Assembly (NCBI RefSeq): GCF_000430625.1
Contig: NZ_AUMJ01000009.1
Coordinates: 1 to 64,000, forward strand
Reading direction: 5' to 3'
Length of the DNA stretch: 64,000 bases
From: Aneurinibacillus terranovensis DSM 18919
GTDB taxonomy: Bacteria; Bacillota; Bacilli; Aneurinibacillales; Aneurinibacillaceae
A program made the position numbers and the translations under genes. Position 1 is the stretch's first letter. Every line of letters begins with the position of its first letter. A model generated the notes under the pieces. It saw only the letters and a list, made by a program, of their open reading frames with translations, searched no databases and was not told where the DNA came from. This document shows, piece by piece, positions 1 through 8,353 of this stretch.

Positions 1-1
1 C

Positions 2-1052
2 TGGACGGCAGCCTGTCTTTTAACTGCGGTGGCCAATGGATGGGGATTAATTATATTATCCAGGGTGTTATTAGGGGTTGGTGAAGCTCCTTTTTTCCCG
101 GCGGCTGCCAAGGCCACAAGTCATTGGTTTCCTAAAAATGAACGAGGGAAGGCGATCGCCTCCTATGACGCACAGTCTAAATTTTCCAATGCAATTGGGG
201 CTCCGCTGATTGCCTTGATCGTGACGGAATGGGGATGGCGCGGCGGCTTTTATGCAACTGCGGTTCTTAGTCTTATCTACGCCGCTGTGTTTTGGGTGTG
301 GTACCGTGAGCCACATGAAGATAAACGCTTAACAAAAGAAGAGTATAACTACATCGTCGAAGGCGGTTCGCAAAGTCCAAAAGAAGCCTCAGGAAATGCA
401 ATGGAAACTATACGGTACCTGTTGACAAAACGAAAGGTTTGGGCCGTGTTTATTGGTTTTGCAGCCTATGGATATTCCTGGTTTTTATTCCTCACCTGGC
501 TTCCTGGATACCTCGCAACAGAGATGGGTATGTCGGTATTGAAATCCGGGTGGTATTCGTCGATACCATGGAGTCGTAGGTACAATCACAAAATTTTTCA
601 TTGGGGGTTGGCTCGTAGATCGTCTCGTAAATAAGGGCTACGATTCAGCACGTGTACGAAAAACTACTCTCATTATTAGTATGCTCTTCGGTTTGTCCAT
701 CATTGGTGCCGCATTTACCCATAATCCAAACATTGCCGTATTTTGGATTTCTATGGCGCTTGGTGGCCTTGTGGTTACGTCGGCGGTTGCCTACAGCATC
801 CCGACCTTTATTGCACCGAAGGGAAGCGTGGGAACTTTAACAGGACTTTTGACCTTTGGAAATAATTCTATGGCTATTGTAGCCCCTATCGTCACGGGGT
901 ATATTGTTCAAGCCACCGGATCCTTTATGTATGCGTTCCTGGTAGCAGCAGCTCTTCTTGTCGTTGGGATTTTAAGTTATGTGTTCCTGCTCCCAGATTT
1001 GGAACCGATTGAAACTGCCATTCAAGAGGACTCGCAGCATATCTCAGCTTAG
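2..1052 (+). pseudogene. MFS transporter, frameshifted inverted duplicate (5' end beyond window)
   Basis: Read in frame from base 2, this encodes a protein nearly identical to the intact MFS transporter at 2617-3924 (minus strand), beginning around WTAACLLTAV. Base 1 corresponds to about base 3682 of that copy, so the rest of the 5' end lies off the window. The frame breaks near 573: the intact copy reads TGG-ATT-GTA where this one has TGGAGTCGTA, one extra base. Translation then runs into an unrelated frame and stops at 634. The original frame resumes and ends in TAG at 1050-1052. The family (anion:cation symporter-like MFS, 12 helices) imports organic anions. This copy should be non-functional unless the frameshift is a sequencing error. 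Confidence 0.85.
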
Positions 1053-1117
1053 TTTATGAAACATCAATCTCCGGCGATTATGGAAAGAGCATCCTAAATT
1101 TTAAAGAGGATAATTAA
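1052..1117 (+). pseudogene. Zinc alcohol dehydrogenase 3' remnant
   Basis: Immediately at the stop of the broken MFS copy, an open frame reads VYETSISGDYGKSILNF then KEDN and TAA. It matches the last 21 residues of the intact dehydrogenase at 1540-2532, which ends AYETAISGDYGKVVLNF then KDND. The duplicated locus therefore once carried MFS followed by dehydrogenase, as the intact copy does. A deletion of roughly 1 kb joined the MFS stop codon to dehydrogenase codon 325 or so. Confidence 0.8.
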
Positions 1118-1150
1118 AATCTTTATCAATCATTACCCTAGTTTCATAAT

Positions 1151-1320
1151 GAGAAAAACTCGCGGGCGTTGCCGCTCGTCCTTTTTCTGCAGGGAAGCGA
1201 AACGGCCACACGCTCCACATCGAAAAAGCAACGTTCGGCACACTCCCGCGAGTTTTTCTCAGGTGACCCATGGAGGAAAGTATATGTTGCTTTAACACTG
1301 TAAAGCAACATATACTTTCT
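1151..1320. repeat. Structured intergenic repeat, short copy
   Basis: The element is bounded by a 16-bp inverted repeat, GAGAAAAACTCGCGGG (1151-1166) and its complement (1245-1260). It is followed by a perfect 19-bp hairpin with a 6-base loop (1276-1294 and 1301-1319). The same arrangement recurs at 15869-16124, with an extra 85-nt module there. Short frames inside it are artefacts of the inverted repeats. It could be a non-autonomous mobile repeat or a transcribed structured RNA; nothing in it identifies a transposase source. Confidence 0.8.
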
Positions 1321-1328
1321 TTAACGTT

Positions 1329-1369
1329 AAAAAAAGCCTGTGGATTGACAAACATTAACCCACAGGCTT
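1329..1369 (-). terminator. Rho-independent terminator after the dehydrogenase gene
   Basis: On the minus strand, arms AAGCCTGTGG and CCACAGGCTT (1334-1343, 1360-1369) are followed by a run of Ts. It lies about 170 bp downstream of the dehydrogenase stop codon and abuts the structured repeat. The stretch between it and the gene (1371-1539) holds nothing I recognise. Confidence 0.75.
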
Positions 1370-1539
1370 CGAATTTCTCTTACCTTTGATGGCATACTAT
1401 ACCCGCTGCCAAGATGACATACCGTCCGTATTACCAGTTTGAAGACAACATCCCCTCAAAATAAACGGCACTTGATGTTAAACGTCAGTTTACAATAAGG
1501 ATAACTATCGACAGAACCTGGTGAGAAACCGTTTTGAGC

Positions 1540-2532
1540 CTAGTCATTATCTTTAAAATTCAGGACGACCTTCCCATAATCGCCGGAGATAGCTGTTTCA
1601 TAGGCCATTTTATATTCTGTAAATGGCACAATCTTTGAAATTACAGGTGACACATTAAATTCTTTTTTCTTCAGATACTCTATGCTTTGCTCAAAGTCAT
1701 GCGGGAAAGTATAAATAATACTCCCATGTAAAGTGATTTCATTTCTGACAATTTGTACAATTGGAAGGTCAGCTTGCTGTGCAAGCCCAATCAAAATAAC
1801 GTCTCCACCTGGACGTACGAGTTGAACGGCCTGTTCAACTGCACTTTTAACGCCTGCCGCTTCAATGACAACATCAAACGCTTCATCCGTGATTTCTTCA
1901 GGATGAACCGCTTTTATGTCGCCCAAACTTCTCACTCTCTCCAACTTTACGGGGTTAATATCGATGGCCGTTACAACAGCGCCTAAATGATTTGCTAATG
2001 CTGCTGCTAACATCCCTTCATTTCCACACCCAATGATAGCAACTGTCATGCCGGGCGTTAGGCTCACCTTGTTAAGCGCATGAACAACAACGGCAAAAGG
2101 TTCAATTAAAACCGCTCTTTCATCAGCCATATCATCTGGAATTGGCAAAACATATTTTTCCGAAATAACGAGCTCCTCCGAGAATCCGCCATTGGTATTA
2201 ACACCGATTGATTTCTTGTGACGGCATATATTCGTTTTCCCTTTTAGACAAAAATCGCACTCACCACAGAAGGAATTAGGGAAAATCACAACTCTCATAC
2301 CTACTTTATAGTTCACATCTTTGCCGGCCTCTATTATGGTTCCTACTAATTCATGACCCGGACGAAGCGGATAAGAAGCATGCTTTAAGCTCCCTTTAAA
2401 GACTCCAAGATCCGATCCACAAATCCCCCCATAAATGACTTTAATTTTTACTTCCTCATTCGACAGTGAAGGTGCAGAATCACCCTCTCGTAATTGTAAA
2501 TCACCCGGTTTATTTAAATATAATTCTAACAT
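1540..2532 (-). CDS. Zinc-dependent medium-chain alcohol/polyol dehydrogenase
   Basis: About 330 residues of the MDR superfamily with two zinc sites. The catalytic-site Cys lies in GGICGSD with the GHE motif (PGHELVG) following. The structural-site cysteines lie in FCGECDFCLKGKTNIC, and a nucleotide-binding GCGNEG precedes the DIN loop, which suggests NAD. It resembles threonine/sorbitol/galactitol-phosphate dehydrogenases; the substrate cannot be read from sequence. I chose the ATG at 2532, with GGTGG eight bases upstream, over a TTG 45 bases earlier. It follows the MFS gene on the same strand with an 84-bp gap, so the two are probably co-transcribed and the enzyme probably oxidises the imported compound or a product of it. 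Confidence 0.85.
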   Translation of the reverse strand: MLELYLNKPGDLQLREGDSAPSLSNEEVKIKVIYGGICGSDLGVFKGSLKHASYPLRPGHELVGTIIEAGKDVNYKVGMRVVIFPNSFCGECDFCLKGKTNICRHKKSIGVNTNGGFSEELVISEKYVLPIPDDMADERAVLIEPFAVVVHALNKVSLTPGMTVAIIGCGNEGMLAAALANHLGAVVTAIDINPVKLERVRSLGDIKAVHPEEITDEAFDVVIEAAGVKSAVEQAVQLVRPGGDVILIGLAQQADLPIVQIVRNEITLHGSIIYTFPHDFEQSIEYLKKKEFNVSPVISKIVPFTEYKMAYETAISGDYGKVVLNFKDND

Positions 2533-2616
2533 CTTCTTCGCCACCAATCTCTTTGTTGTGTTTGTTAATGCTTTCAATTTTTATTTAGTCGTTAATTTAC
2601 CAATCTTCAGTATCTT

Positions 2617-3924
2617 CTATTCTACCATAAGCTCATTTGAAACATATTCAGATCCTTTCTGGGCAGCAGGTTCAATTTGTTCCAAATCCGTGAGCAGGAA
2701 CGTGTAGCTTATAATCCCCAGGACAAGAAGAGCCGCTGCTACCAGGAACGCATACATAAAGGATCCGGTGGCTTGAACAATATACCCTGTGACGATAGGG
2801 GCTACAATGGCCATAGAATTATTTCCAAAGGTCAAAATTCCTGTCAAAGTTCCTACCGTTCCCTTTGGTGCAATAAAGGTCGGGATACTATAGGCAACCG
2901 CCGACGTAACGACAAGGCCACCAAGCGCCAGTGAAATCCAAAATACAGCGATGTTTGGGTTATGCGTAAATGCGGCACCAATGATGGATAAACCGAATAG
3001 CATACTAATAATGAGAGTAGTTTTGCGTACACGTGTTGAATCATAGCCCTTATTTACGAGACGATCTACCAGCCAGCCACCGATAACAATCTCTGATATT
3101 GTGCCTACAATCCACGGTATCGCTGAGTACCAGCCAGATTTCAATATCGACATGCCCATTTCAGTCGCAAGATATCCAGGAAGCCAGGTGAGGAATAAAA
3201 ACCAGGAATATCCATAGGCTGCAAATCCAATAAACACGGCCCAAACTTTTCGTTTTGTCAACAGGTACCGTATATTGTCCATAACCGTACCCGTTGGGGC
3301 TTCTGCACTTTGTGAACCGCCTTCCCTGATATAGTTATACTCTTCTTTTGTTAAGCGTTTATCTTCATGTGGCTCACGGTACCACACCCAAAACACAGCG
3401 GCGTAGATAAGACTAAGAACCGCAGTTGCATAAAAGCCGCCGCGCCATCCCCATTCCGTCACGATCAAGGCAATCAGCGGAGCCCCAATTGCATTGGAAA
3501 ATTTAGACTGCGCGTCATAGGAGGCGATCGCCTTCCCTCGTTCATTTTTAGGAAACCAATGACTTGTGGCCTTGGCAGCCGCCGGGAAAAAAGGAGCTTC
3601 ACCAACCCCTAATAACACCCTGGATAATATAATTAATCCCCATCCATTGGCCACCGCAGTTAAAAGACAGGCTGCCGTCCAGATCATCGTACCTGTCCTC
3701 GTTACCCATTTCACCCCTATTTTATCTAATAAAGGACCTACAGGAATTTGAAGAAAGGCGTAGGACCATGCAAATGCAGATAAAAAGATTCCCATCTGGC
3801 CTGCCGTCAAATTAAATTCCTTTTTTAACAGTGGCATTGCGATTGACATATTGGTTCGATCAAAATAGTTCACGATAACCCCAACAGCTATTAAGAAGGC
3901 TATTGACCAACGATGTTTTTTCAT
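2617..3924 (-). CDS. MFS transporter, organic-anion (ACS-type) family
   Basis: 435 residues with about 12 hydrophobic segments. The N-terminus MKKHRWSIAFLIAVGVIVNY leads into FDRTNMSIA, the hallmark start of hexuronate/glucarate/tartrate-type anion:cation symporters. The loop motif RGKAIASYDAQSK is also typical. It probably drives proton-coupled uptake of a carboxylic or sugar acid across the cytoplasmic membrane. The start has AAGGGG upstream. The adjacent dehydrogenase, LysR gene and CoA/ThDP enzyme operon suggest that its cargo is the cluster's substrate. A nearly identical, broken inverted copy lies at 2-1052. Confidence 0.9.
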   Translation of the reverse strand: MKKHRWSIAFLIAVGVIVNYFDRTNMSIAMPLLKKEFNLTAGQMGIFLSAFAWSYAFLQIPVGPLLDKIGVKWVTRTGTMIWTAACLLTAVANGWGLIILSRVLLGVGEAPFFPAAAKATSHWFPKNERGKAIASYDAQSKFSNAIGAPLIALIVTEWGWRGGFYATAVLSLIYAAVFWVWYREPHEDKRLTKEEYNYIREGGSQSAEAPTGTVMDNIRYLLTKRKVWAVFIGFAAYGYSWFLFLTWLPGYLATEMGMSILKSGWYSAIPWIVGTISEIVIGGWLVDRLVNKGYDSTRVRKTTLIISMLFGLSIIGAAFTHNPNIAVFWISLALGGLVVTSAVAYSIPTFIAPKGTVGTLTGILTFGNNSMAIVAPIVTGYIVQATGSFMYAFLVAAALLVLGIISYTFLLTDLEQIEPAAQKGSEYVSNELMVE

Positions 3925-4013
3925 AAATCTTCACTATCCCCTTATTTTTATTTTAGGTTACTCTTGTTTCGTCTAAATTTTATAACTTTCTGTAAGTTAT
4001 CCAAGGCTATAGA

Positions 4014-4027
4014 AGTTAGCGCTTTCA
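4014..4027. promoter_or_regulatory. Candidate cre (CcpA) operator
   Basis: On the minus strand the sequence is TGAAAGCGCTAACT, close to the catabolite-responsive consensus TGWAANCGNTNWCW. It lies about 90 bp upstream of the MFS start codon, a normal place for carbon catabolite repression. A weaker relative, TGAAAGCATTAACA, overlaps the non-preferred TTG of the dehydrogenase near 2566-2579. Confidence 0.5.
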
Positions 4028-4133
4028 ATTTAATGTTAAATCCTCATATACTGAGGTATATACCGATCCACACTCCTTTTTCAGTTTAATTTTTAACCAA
4101 TAAATGTTTTATTTCTAACTAATTAATTCACTC

Positions 4134-4150
4134 ATAATATTCGAAAGTAT
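4134..4150. promoter_or_regulatory. Possible LysR-type operator
   Basis: ATAATATTCGAAAGTAT is an AT-rich imperfect palindrome centred on TTCGAA, compatible with the loose T-N11-A pattern of LysR boxes. It sits in the 300-bp gap upstream of the MFS gene, just beyond the LysR gene. Such motifs are common by chance in AT-rich DNA. Apart from this and the cre-like site, I see nothing in the gap. Confidence 0.25.
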
Positions 4151-4225
4151 TTGATGATTCTTTCTTTGTATACATTATAACCCGTCATGGAAACTTGTAA
4201 AAATAACTATAAATCATAAAAACAA

Positions 4226-5134
4226 TCACTTTTTGTAATGGAAAGGTGTTGATTCGATCAAACAACTCCTTTCCTCTACAAATGTTTTAAATTGAGTTAC
4301 GGCAGGGGACATGTAGACATTGTTCCGCCATGCCATATAAATGATTCTTCTGCATACTGGTTCACTTACGCGAAGGACTGAAAGTTTTGTCATATCCAAG
4401 CCAGGAACAAGGGGAATGAGGGCAACTCCAAAATCTGACGCAACCAGCCCAGCAATCGTTGCATCTCCAACACCTTCGAAAGAAATGGTGGGTTGGAACC
4501 CAACACTTCGGCAAAGCCTCTCAATGACATCACGTATACTACTTTCATGTTTATATGTGACAAATGGATCATTGGCTACTTCTTTCAAAGAAACTTGCTC
4601 TCTATGGGCCAAATTATGGTTCTTCGGAACAATTAGAAATAATTCCTCATTGACTATGGGTACGGTGTTGATATGGTCAGCTTGTTCATTCGGGGAACAA
4701 AATGCCAGATCTACTTCTGCAGACTCCAAATGATTCATAATTTTTTGTGTTGTATCTTGTGTTAATTGAAACTTTATACCAGGGAACTGTTCTCTGAACA
4801 AGCCAAGCAAATTGGGCACAAATCTTGACCCCAGTGTGTGAATAAATGCGAGTGATACAGTTCCGTGTAAAGGGTCAACCATATCCTTAAGTTCTTCTCT
4901 TGCAATATTCATTTCCTGCAGGATTTGATTGACATGCTTTAAGAATGACTTTCCATATTGATTTAAAATAACGCCGCGAATTTTCCGTTCAAATAATGGG
5001 ACGCCTAATTCTTCTTCCAGCTTGGAAATAGACCGGCTTAGTGCAGGTTGGGTAAGAGCGAGTTCATCTGCAGCCCTCGTAAAGTTTTGAAACTTTGCCA
5101 ATGTTTGAAAATATAAAAGCTGATACAAGTCCAT
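4226..5134 (-). CDS. LysR-family transcriptional regulator
   Basis: 302 residues. An N-terminal winged helix-turn-helix, residues ~1-60 (MDLYQLLYFQTLAKFQNFTR, then AADELALTQPALSRSISKLE), precedes a periplasmic-binding-type effector domain. The preferred start is ATG 5134, with GGAGG eight bases upstream; an in-frame TTG 18 bases earlier overlaps that site. It lies between the MFS-dehydrogenase pair and the CoA-transferase operon, all on one strand. It is therefore the likely pathway-specific activator, sensing the substrate or an intermediate. No effector can be inferred. Confidence 0.9.
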   Translation of the reverse strand: MDLYQLLYFQTLAKFQNFTRAADELALTQPALSRSISKLEEELGVPLFERKIRGVILNQYGKSFLKHVNQILQEMNIAREELKDMVDPLHGTVSLAFIHTLGSRFVPNLLGLFREQFPGIKFQLTQDTTQKIMNHLESAEVDLAFCSPNEQADHINTVPIVNEELFLIVPKNHNLAHREQVSLKEVANDPFVTYKHESSIRDVIERLCRSVGFQPTISFEGVGDATIAGLVASDFGVALIPLVPGLDMTKLSVLRVSEPVCRRIIYMAWRNNVYMSPAVTQFKTFVEERSCLIESTPFHYKK

Positions 5135-5331
5135 TGAGTGCCCCTCCTGCAATTTGTTCTGATATAAAATCCATTATAAAGCAGGAAAAAAACACGATAA
5201 AGTTCCGCTTGCAAGAAGAAAAACAAAAAAGTACCTTCTTAACAAGAAAGCGGGCACTTCATAAACCCATTCAATGAGGTGAAAATTCAAGTAATGCCTC
5301 ACTCTGTTTTGATTTACAGCACCAACCTCTT

Positions 5332-6531
5332 CTATATAATATTCTTTTTTTCTAAATCATTTATTTCTGCTTCAGTCAATCCTAACATTTTTTGAAGAAC
5401 CTCATGATTATGTTCTCCCAGCTCAGGAGCAATGCTTCGGATGCTCCCAGGTGTTTTTTCAAACTTTGGCACAATCCCTGGCACTTTGATCTCCCCCAAT
5501 CTTGGATGACTAACACTCACAATATTTTCTCTCGCTTTATATTGAGGATGTTCAAAAATATCTTTTATACTTAAGATAGGACTAACCGGAACGCCATGTT
5601 CGTCGAGTTTTTGTAATAACTCATCTCGATCTTTAGTACGTATCCAATCAGCAACAATCTTATTTGTCTCTTGATTGTTTTCCAGACGTTTTGAATTTGT
5701 ATAAAATTTTTCATCTGACAGCATATCTTCCCGATTCATTGCCTTGGCTAATCGATTAAATGTAGAGTCGGTGCTTGTCACCAATACAATCCAATGATTG
5801 TCTTTCGTTAAAAACGTGCCTGATGGACTGGAATGCCCATTTAAACCAGGTGCTCTTTCCCTTACCTTACCGAGTTGGTCGTATTCGGCGACCAGAAACT
5901 CCATCATTCGGAATACGGTTTCATATAGGCCTATATCCACCATCTGTCCACTGCCATCCTGATTCGTATCCCGGTAATAAATAGCGGTTACGGCAGCAAA
6001 CGCTACGTAAATCCCTGTAATATAATCAGTCAGAGAAAAAGAAGGACTAACAGGATGCCTATCAGTAAAACCTTGAAGATACGTAAATCCGCTAAATGCC
6101 GTAGCCGGCGTTCCAAAGCCCGCTTTTTCTCGATAAGGACCCGTCTGGCCGTAGCCAGAAACACGAACCATAACTAGATTGGGGTTATCCTTTTTCAGTT
6201 CCTCATATCCGGCACCCCATTTTTCTAACGTTCCAGGCCTAAAGTTTTCAATGACAATATCAACTTGCGAAGCTAGTTTCTTAAAAATTTCGACGCCCTC
6301 TGGTGTATGCAGATCTAATGTAACTGATTTTTTATTTCTAGATAATCCGGGCCAGCGAAGCGGTTCACCATCCCGAAAAGGTCCTACAGTCCGTAGGGTG
6401 TCCCCCTTTCCCGGCATCTCAATTTTAATAATCTCCGCTCCGAAGTCCCCAAGTAATACTGCCCCAAAAGGAGCAGCAATCATGGTGGAAACATCGAGTA
6501 TTTTTATCCCTTCTAATGGCAATTGTTTCAT
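5332..6531 (-). CDS. CaiB/BaiF family (class III) CoA-transferase
   Basis: 399 residues, the usual family length. The N-terminus GIKILDVSTMIAAPFGA, the NKKSVTLDL and IENFRPGTLEKWG blocks, and SLTDYITGIYVA with the conserved catalytic Asp (LTDY) identify it. Class III enzymes move CoA between carboxylic acids through an aspartyl-CoA thioester; members act on oxalate, carnitine, succinate/hydroxy acids and arylsuccinates. It is the last gene of the operon, 22 bp behind the ThDP gene. Coupled to that enzyme it could form or recycle a 2-hydroxyacyl-CoA or formyl-CoA; this is inference. Confidence 0.88.
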   Translation of the reverse strand: MKQLPLEGIKILDVSTMIAAPFGAVLLGDFGAEIIKIEMPGKGDTLRTVGPFRDGEPLRWPGLSRNKKSVTLDLHTPEGVEIFKKLASQVDIVIENFRPGTLEKWGAGYEELKKDNPNLVMVRVSGYGQTGPYREKAGFGTPATAFSGFTYLQGFTDRHPVSPSFSLTDYITGIYVAFAAVTAIYYRDTNQDGSGQMVDIGLYETVFRMMEFLVAEYDQLGKVRERAPGLNGHSSPSGTFLTKDNHWIVLVTSTDSTFNRLAKAMNREDMLSDEKFYTNSKRLENNQETNKIVADWIRTKDRDELLQKLDEHGVPVSPILSIKDIFEHPQYKARENIVSVSHPRLGEIKVPGIVPKFEKTPGSIRSIAPELGEHNHEVLQKMLGLTEAEINDLEKKNII

Positions 6532-6553
6532 TATGCTTTTTACCTCACTTTAC

Positions 6554-8311
6554 TTAGACACTTACATGAGACTTCTTTTCATTAGGTGAATAAATGTCAA
6601 GAATATTCCAATGTCCGGTAGTCGGAACCGGATTGTTTAGCATGCCGACGTCAATCACAACTGGTTTATTGGATTCAATTGCCCGTTTGAGCGCAGGCTT
6701 AAATTCTGCCGCGGATTCAATTTTGATGCCTTCTACACCGTACCCCCGGGCAATGGCGGCGAAATCCGGAGAATAGGCCTCGCCATCTTTCTTAAATACA
6801 GTGCCATACGTTGTATCGTAGTGGGCTTTTTGCAAACCAGCAATTGTACCAAACGCACCGTTGTTCATAATAACCCAGACAACAGGGATATTTTCTTCGA
6901 CAGCTGTAGCCAACACCGAAGGATTCTGCCCAAAACCGCCATCACCAACAAGGGAAACAACCACCCGGTCCGGTTGTGCCAGTTTGGCTCCTAAAGCGGC
7001 CGGAGCTCCAAATCCCATCGTACAAAAGCCGCCGGGCGTTAAAATGGTGCCTGATTCATATACAGGGAACTGCTGTCCAACACCATTCTTATTCCAGCCT
7101 ACATCGGTTGTAATATAAGCATCTTTCGGCAGTACTTCACGAACCTCTGCCAGGATGCGTTCCGGCTGCATGGGATACGAGTTGCTTGCAATATTCTGTT
7201 TATTGCTGTTCCTAAATTCTTCTCGATAAACGGCAATTTCCTGTTTTAGCTTCTCATTCTGCAATCCATTGGGCAGGATTTTCTTCGCTACGCGGTTCAA
7301 AACGGTTAATGCCTGCTTCAAATCAGCCACCGCACCGATTTCCACTGGGTAATTTCTTCCCATTTCGTTCGGGTCGATGTCAATATGAATTAATTTGGTG
7401 GGCGGGAAGTTGAAGGTGTATTTCGATTCCCAAGAACTCGAATCCGCTTCAGCAAAGCGAGTGCCTAACGCAAAAATATAGTCGGCCTGCTTGCATTTAT
7501 CATTAATAAATTTCGTGCCCCAGAACCCAGTCATCCCAAGCGTGAAGGGATGATCATCCGACACAGCCCCTTTGCCCATCAGCGAATAGGCCACAGGTAT
7601 ACTTAAACGGTCTACAAATTCCCTTAATTCTTCGGAAGCATTAGCGAGCATAATCCCGCCACCCACATAAAGAAGAGGATTCTTAGCGTTGATAAGCGTT
7701 TCAATGATTCTTGTTGCCGTTTCATCATCAATCGACGGTTTGTGTAACGTTTTCGTATGATGCCCCAGCTTTTCAAACAGAGCCACATCCACCTCTTTCG
7801 AGAAAATATCCATGGGTACAGAGACAAGCACTGGCCCCGGCCTTCCACTTTCCGCTAACTGGAACGCCTTCTCAATAATTTCAGGAAACAAATCCGCACG
7901 ATCTACGCGCCAGGCACGCTTTACAAATGGGCGATAGATTTCATATTGAGAGGCATCGGCATGCAAATTGATTTCCTGGTGTGGATGCTTTCCGTAATAG
8001 TGACTCGGGACATCACCGGCAATGACCACCATGGGAATGGAATCGAGCGCTGCGTTGGCTACGCCTGTCGCTGCGTTTGTTAATCCAGGGCCCAGGTGGC
8101 TCAACACCACTGCAGTCTGCTTCTTGGCACGGGCATATCCATCAGCGGCATGGGCAGCAATTTGTTCATGACGGACATTTATGAATTTAATAGGGCTATT
8201 ATCCAACGCTGACAATACAGCGATGTTGGTGTGTCCACAAAGACCAAAGATATGTTCGACCCCTCTGTTTTCGAGATACTTTACCAATTGATGAGAAATT
8301 AGGTCTTTCAT
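6554..8311 (-). CDS. Thiamine-diphosphate enzyme (acetolactate synthase / 2-hydroxyacyl-CoA lyase-like)
   Basis: 585 residues with the three-domain ThDP architecture. The N-terminal Pyr domain has the activating Glu in NVRHEQIAAHAADGYAR. A central nucleotide-fold domain carries GKGAVSDDHPF. The C-terminal PP domain has GDGGFGQNPSVLATAVEE and the closing NN of the metal/ThDP motif. Relatives include acetolactate synthase, glyoxylate carboligase, sulfoacetaldehyde acetyltransferase and oxalyl/2-hydroxyacyl-CoA lyases; I cannot pick one. There is no IlvN partner, which argues against biosynthetic acetolactate synthase. GAGGAGG stands seven bases before the start. Flanking CoA-transferase and aldehyde dehydrogenase genes fit a lyase that releases an aldehyde. 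Confidence 0.85.
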   Translation of the reverse strand: MKDLISHQLVKYLENRGVEHIFGLCGHTNIAVLSALDNSPIKFINVRHEQIAAHAADGYARAKKQTAVVLSHLGPGLTNAATGVANAALDSIPMVVIAGDVPSHYYGKHPHQEINLHADASQYEIYRPFVKRAWRVDRADLFPEIIEKAFQLAESGRPGPVLVSVPMDIFSKEVDVALFEKLGHHTKTLHKPSIDDETATRIIETLINAKNPLLYVGGGIMLANASEELREFVDRLSIPVAYSLMGKGAVSDDHPFTLGMTGFWGTKFINDKCKQADYIFALGTRFAEADSSSWESKYTFNFPPTKLIHIDIDPNEMGRNYPVEIGAVADLKQALTVLNRVAKKILPNGLQNEKLKQEIAVYREEFRNSNKQNIASNSYPMQPERILAEVREVLPKDAYITTDVGWNKNGVGQQFPVYESGTILTPGGFCTMGFGAPAALGAKLAQPDRVVVSLVGDGGFGQNPSVLATAVEENIPVVWVIMNNGAFGTIAGLQKAHYDTTYGTVFKKDGEAYSPDFAAIARGYGVEGIKIESAAEFKPALKRAIESNKPVVIDVGMLNNPVPTTGHWNILDIYSPNEKKSHVSV

Positions 8312-8353
8312 TTTTGAGCCTCCTCATTAAAATTTAAACTTGAAGAAAATAGA

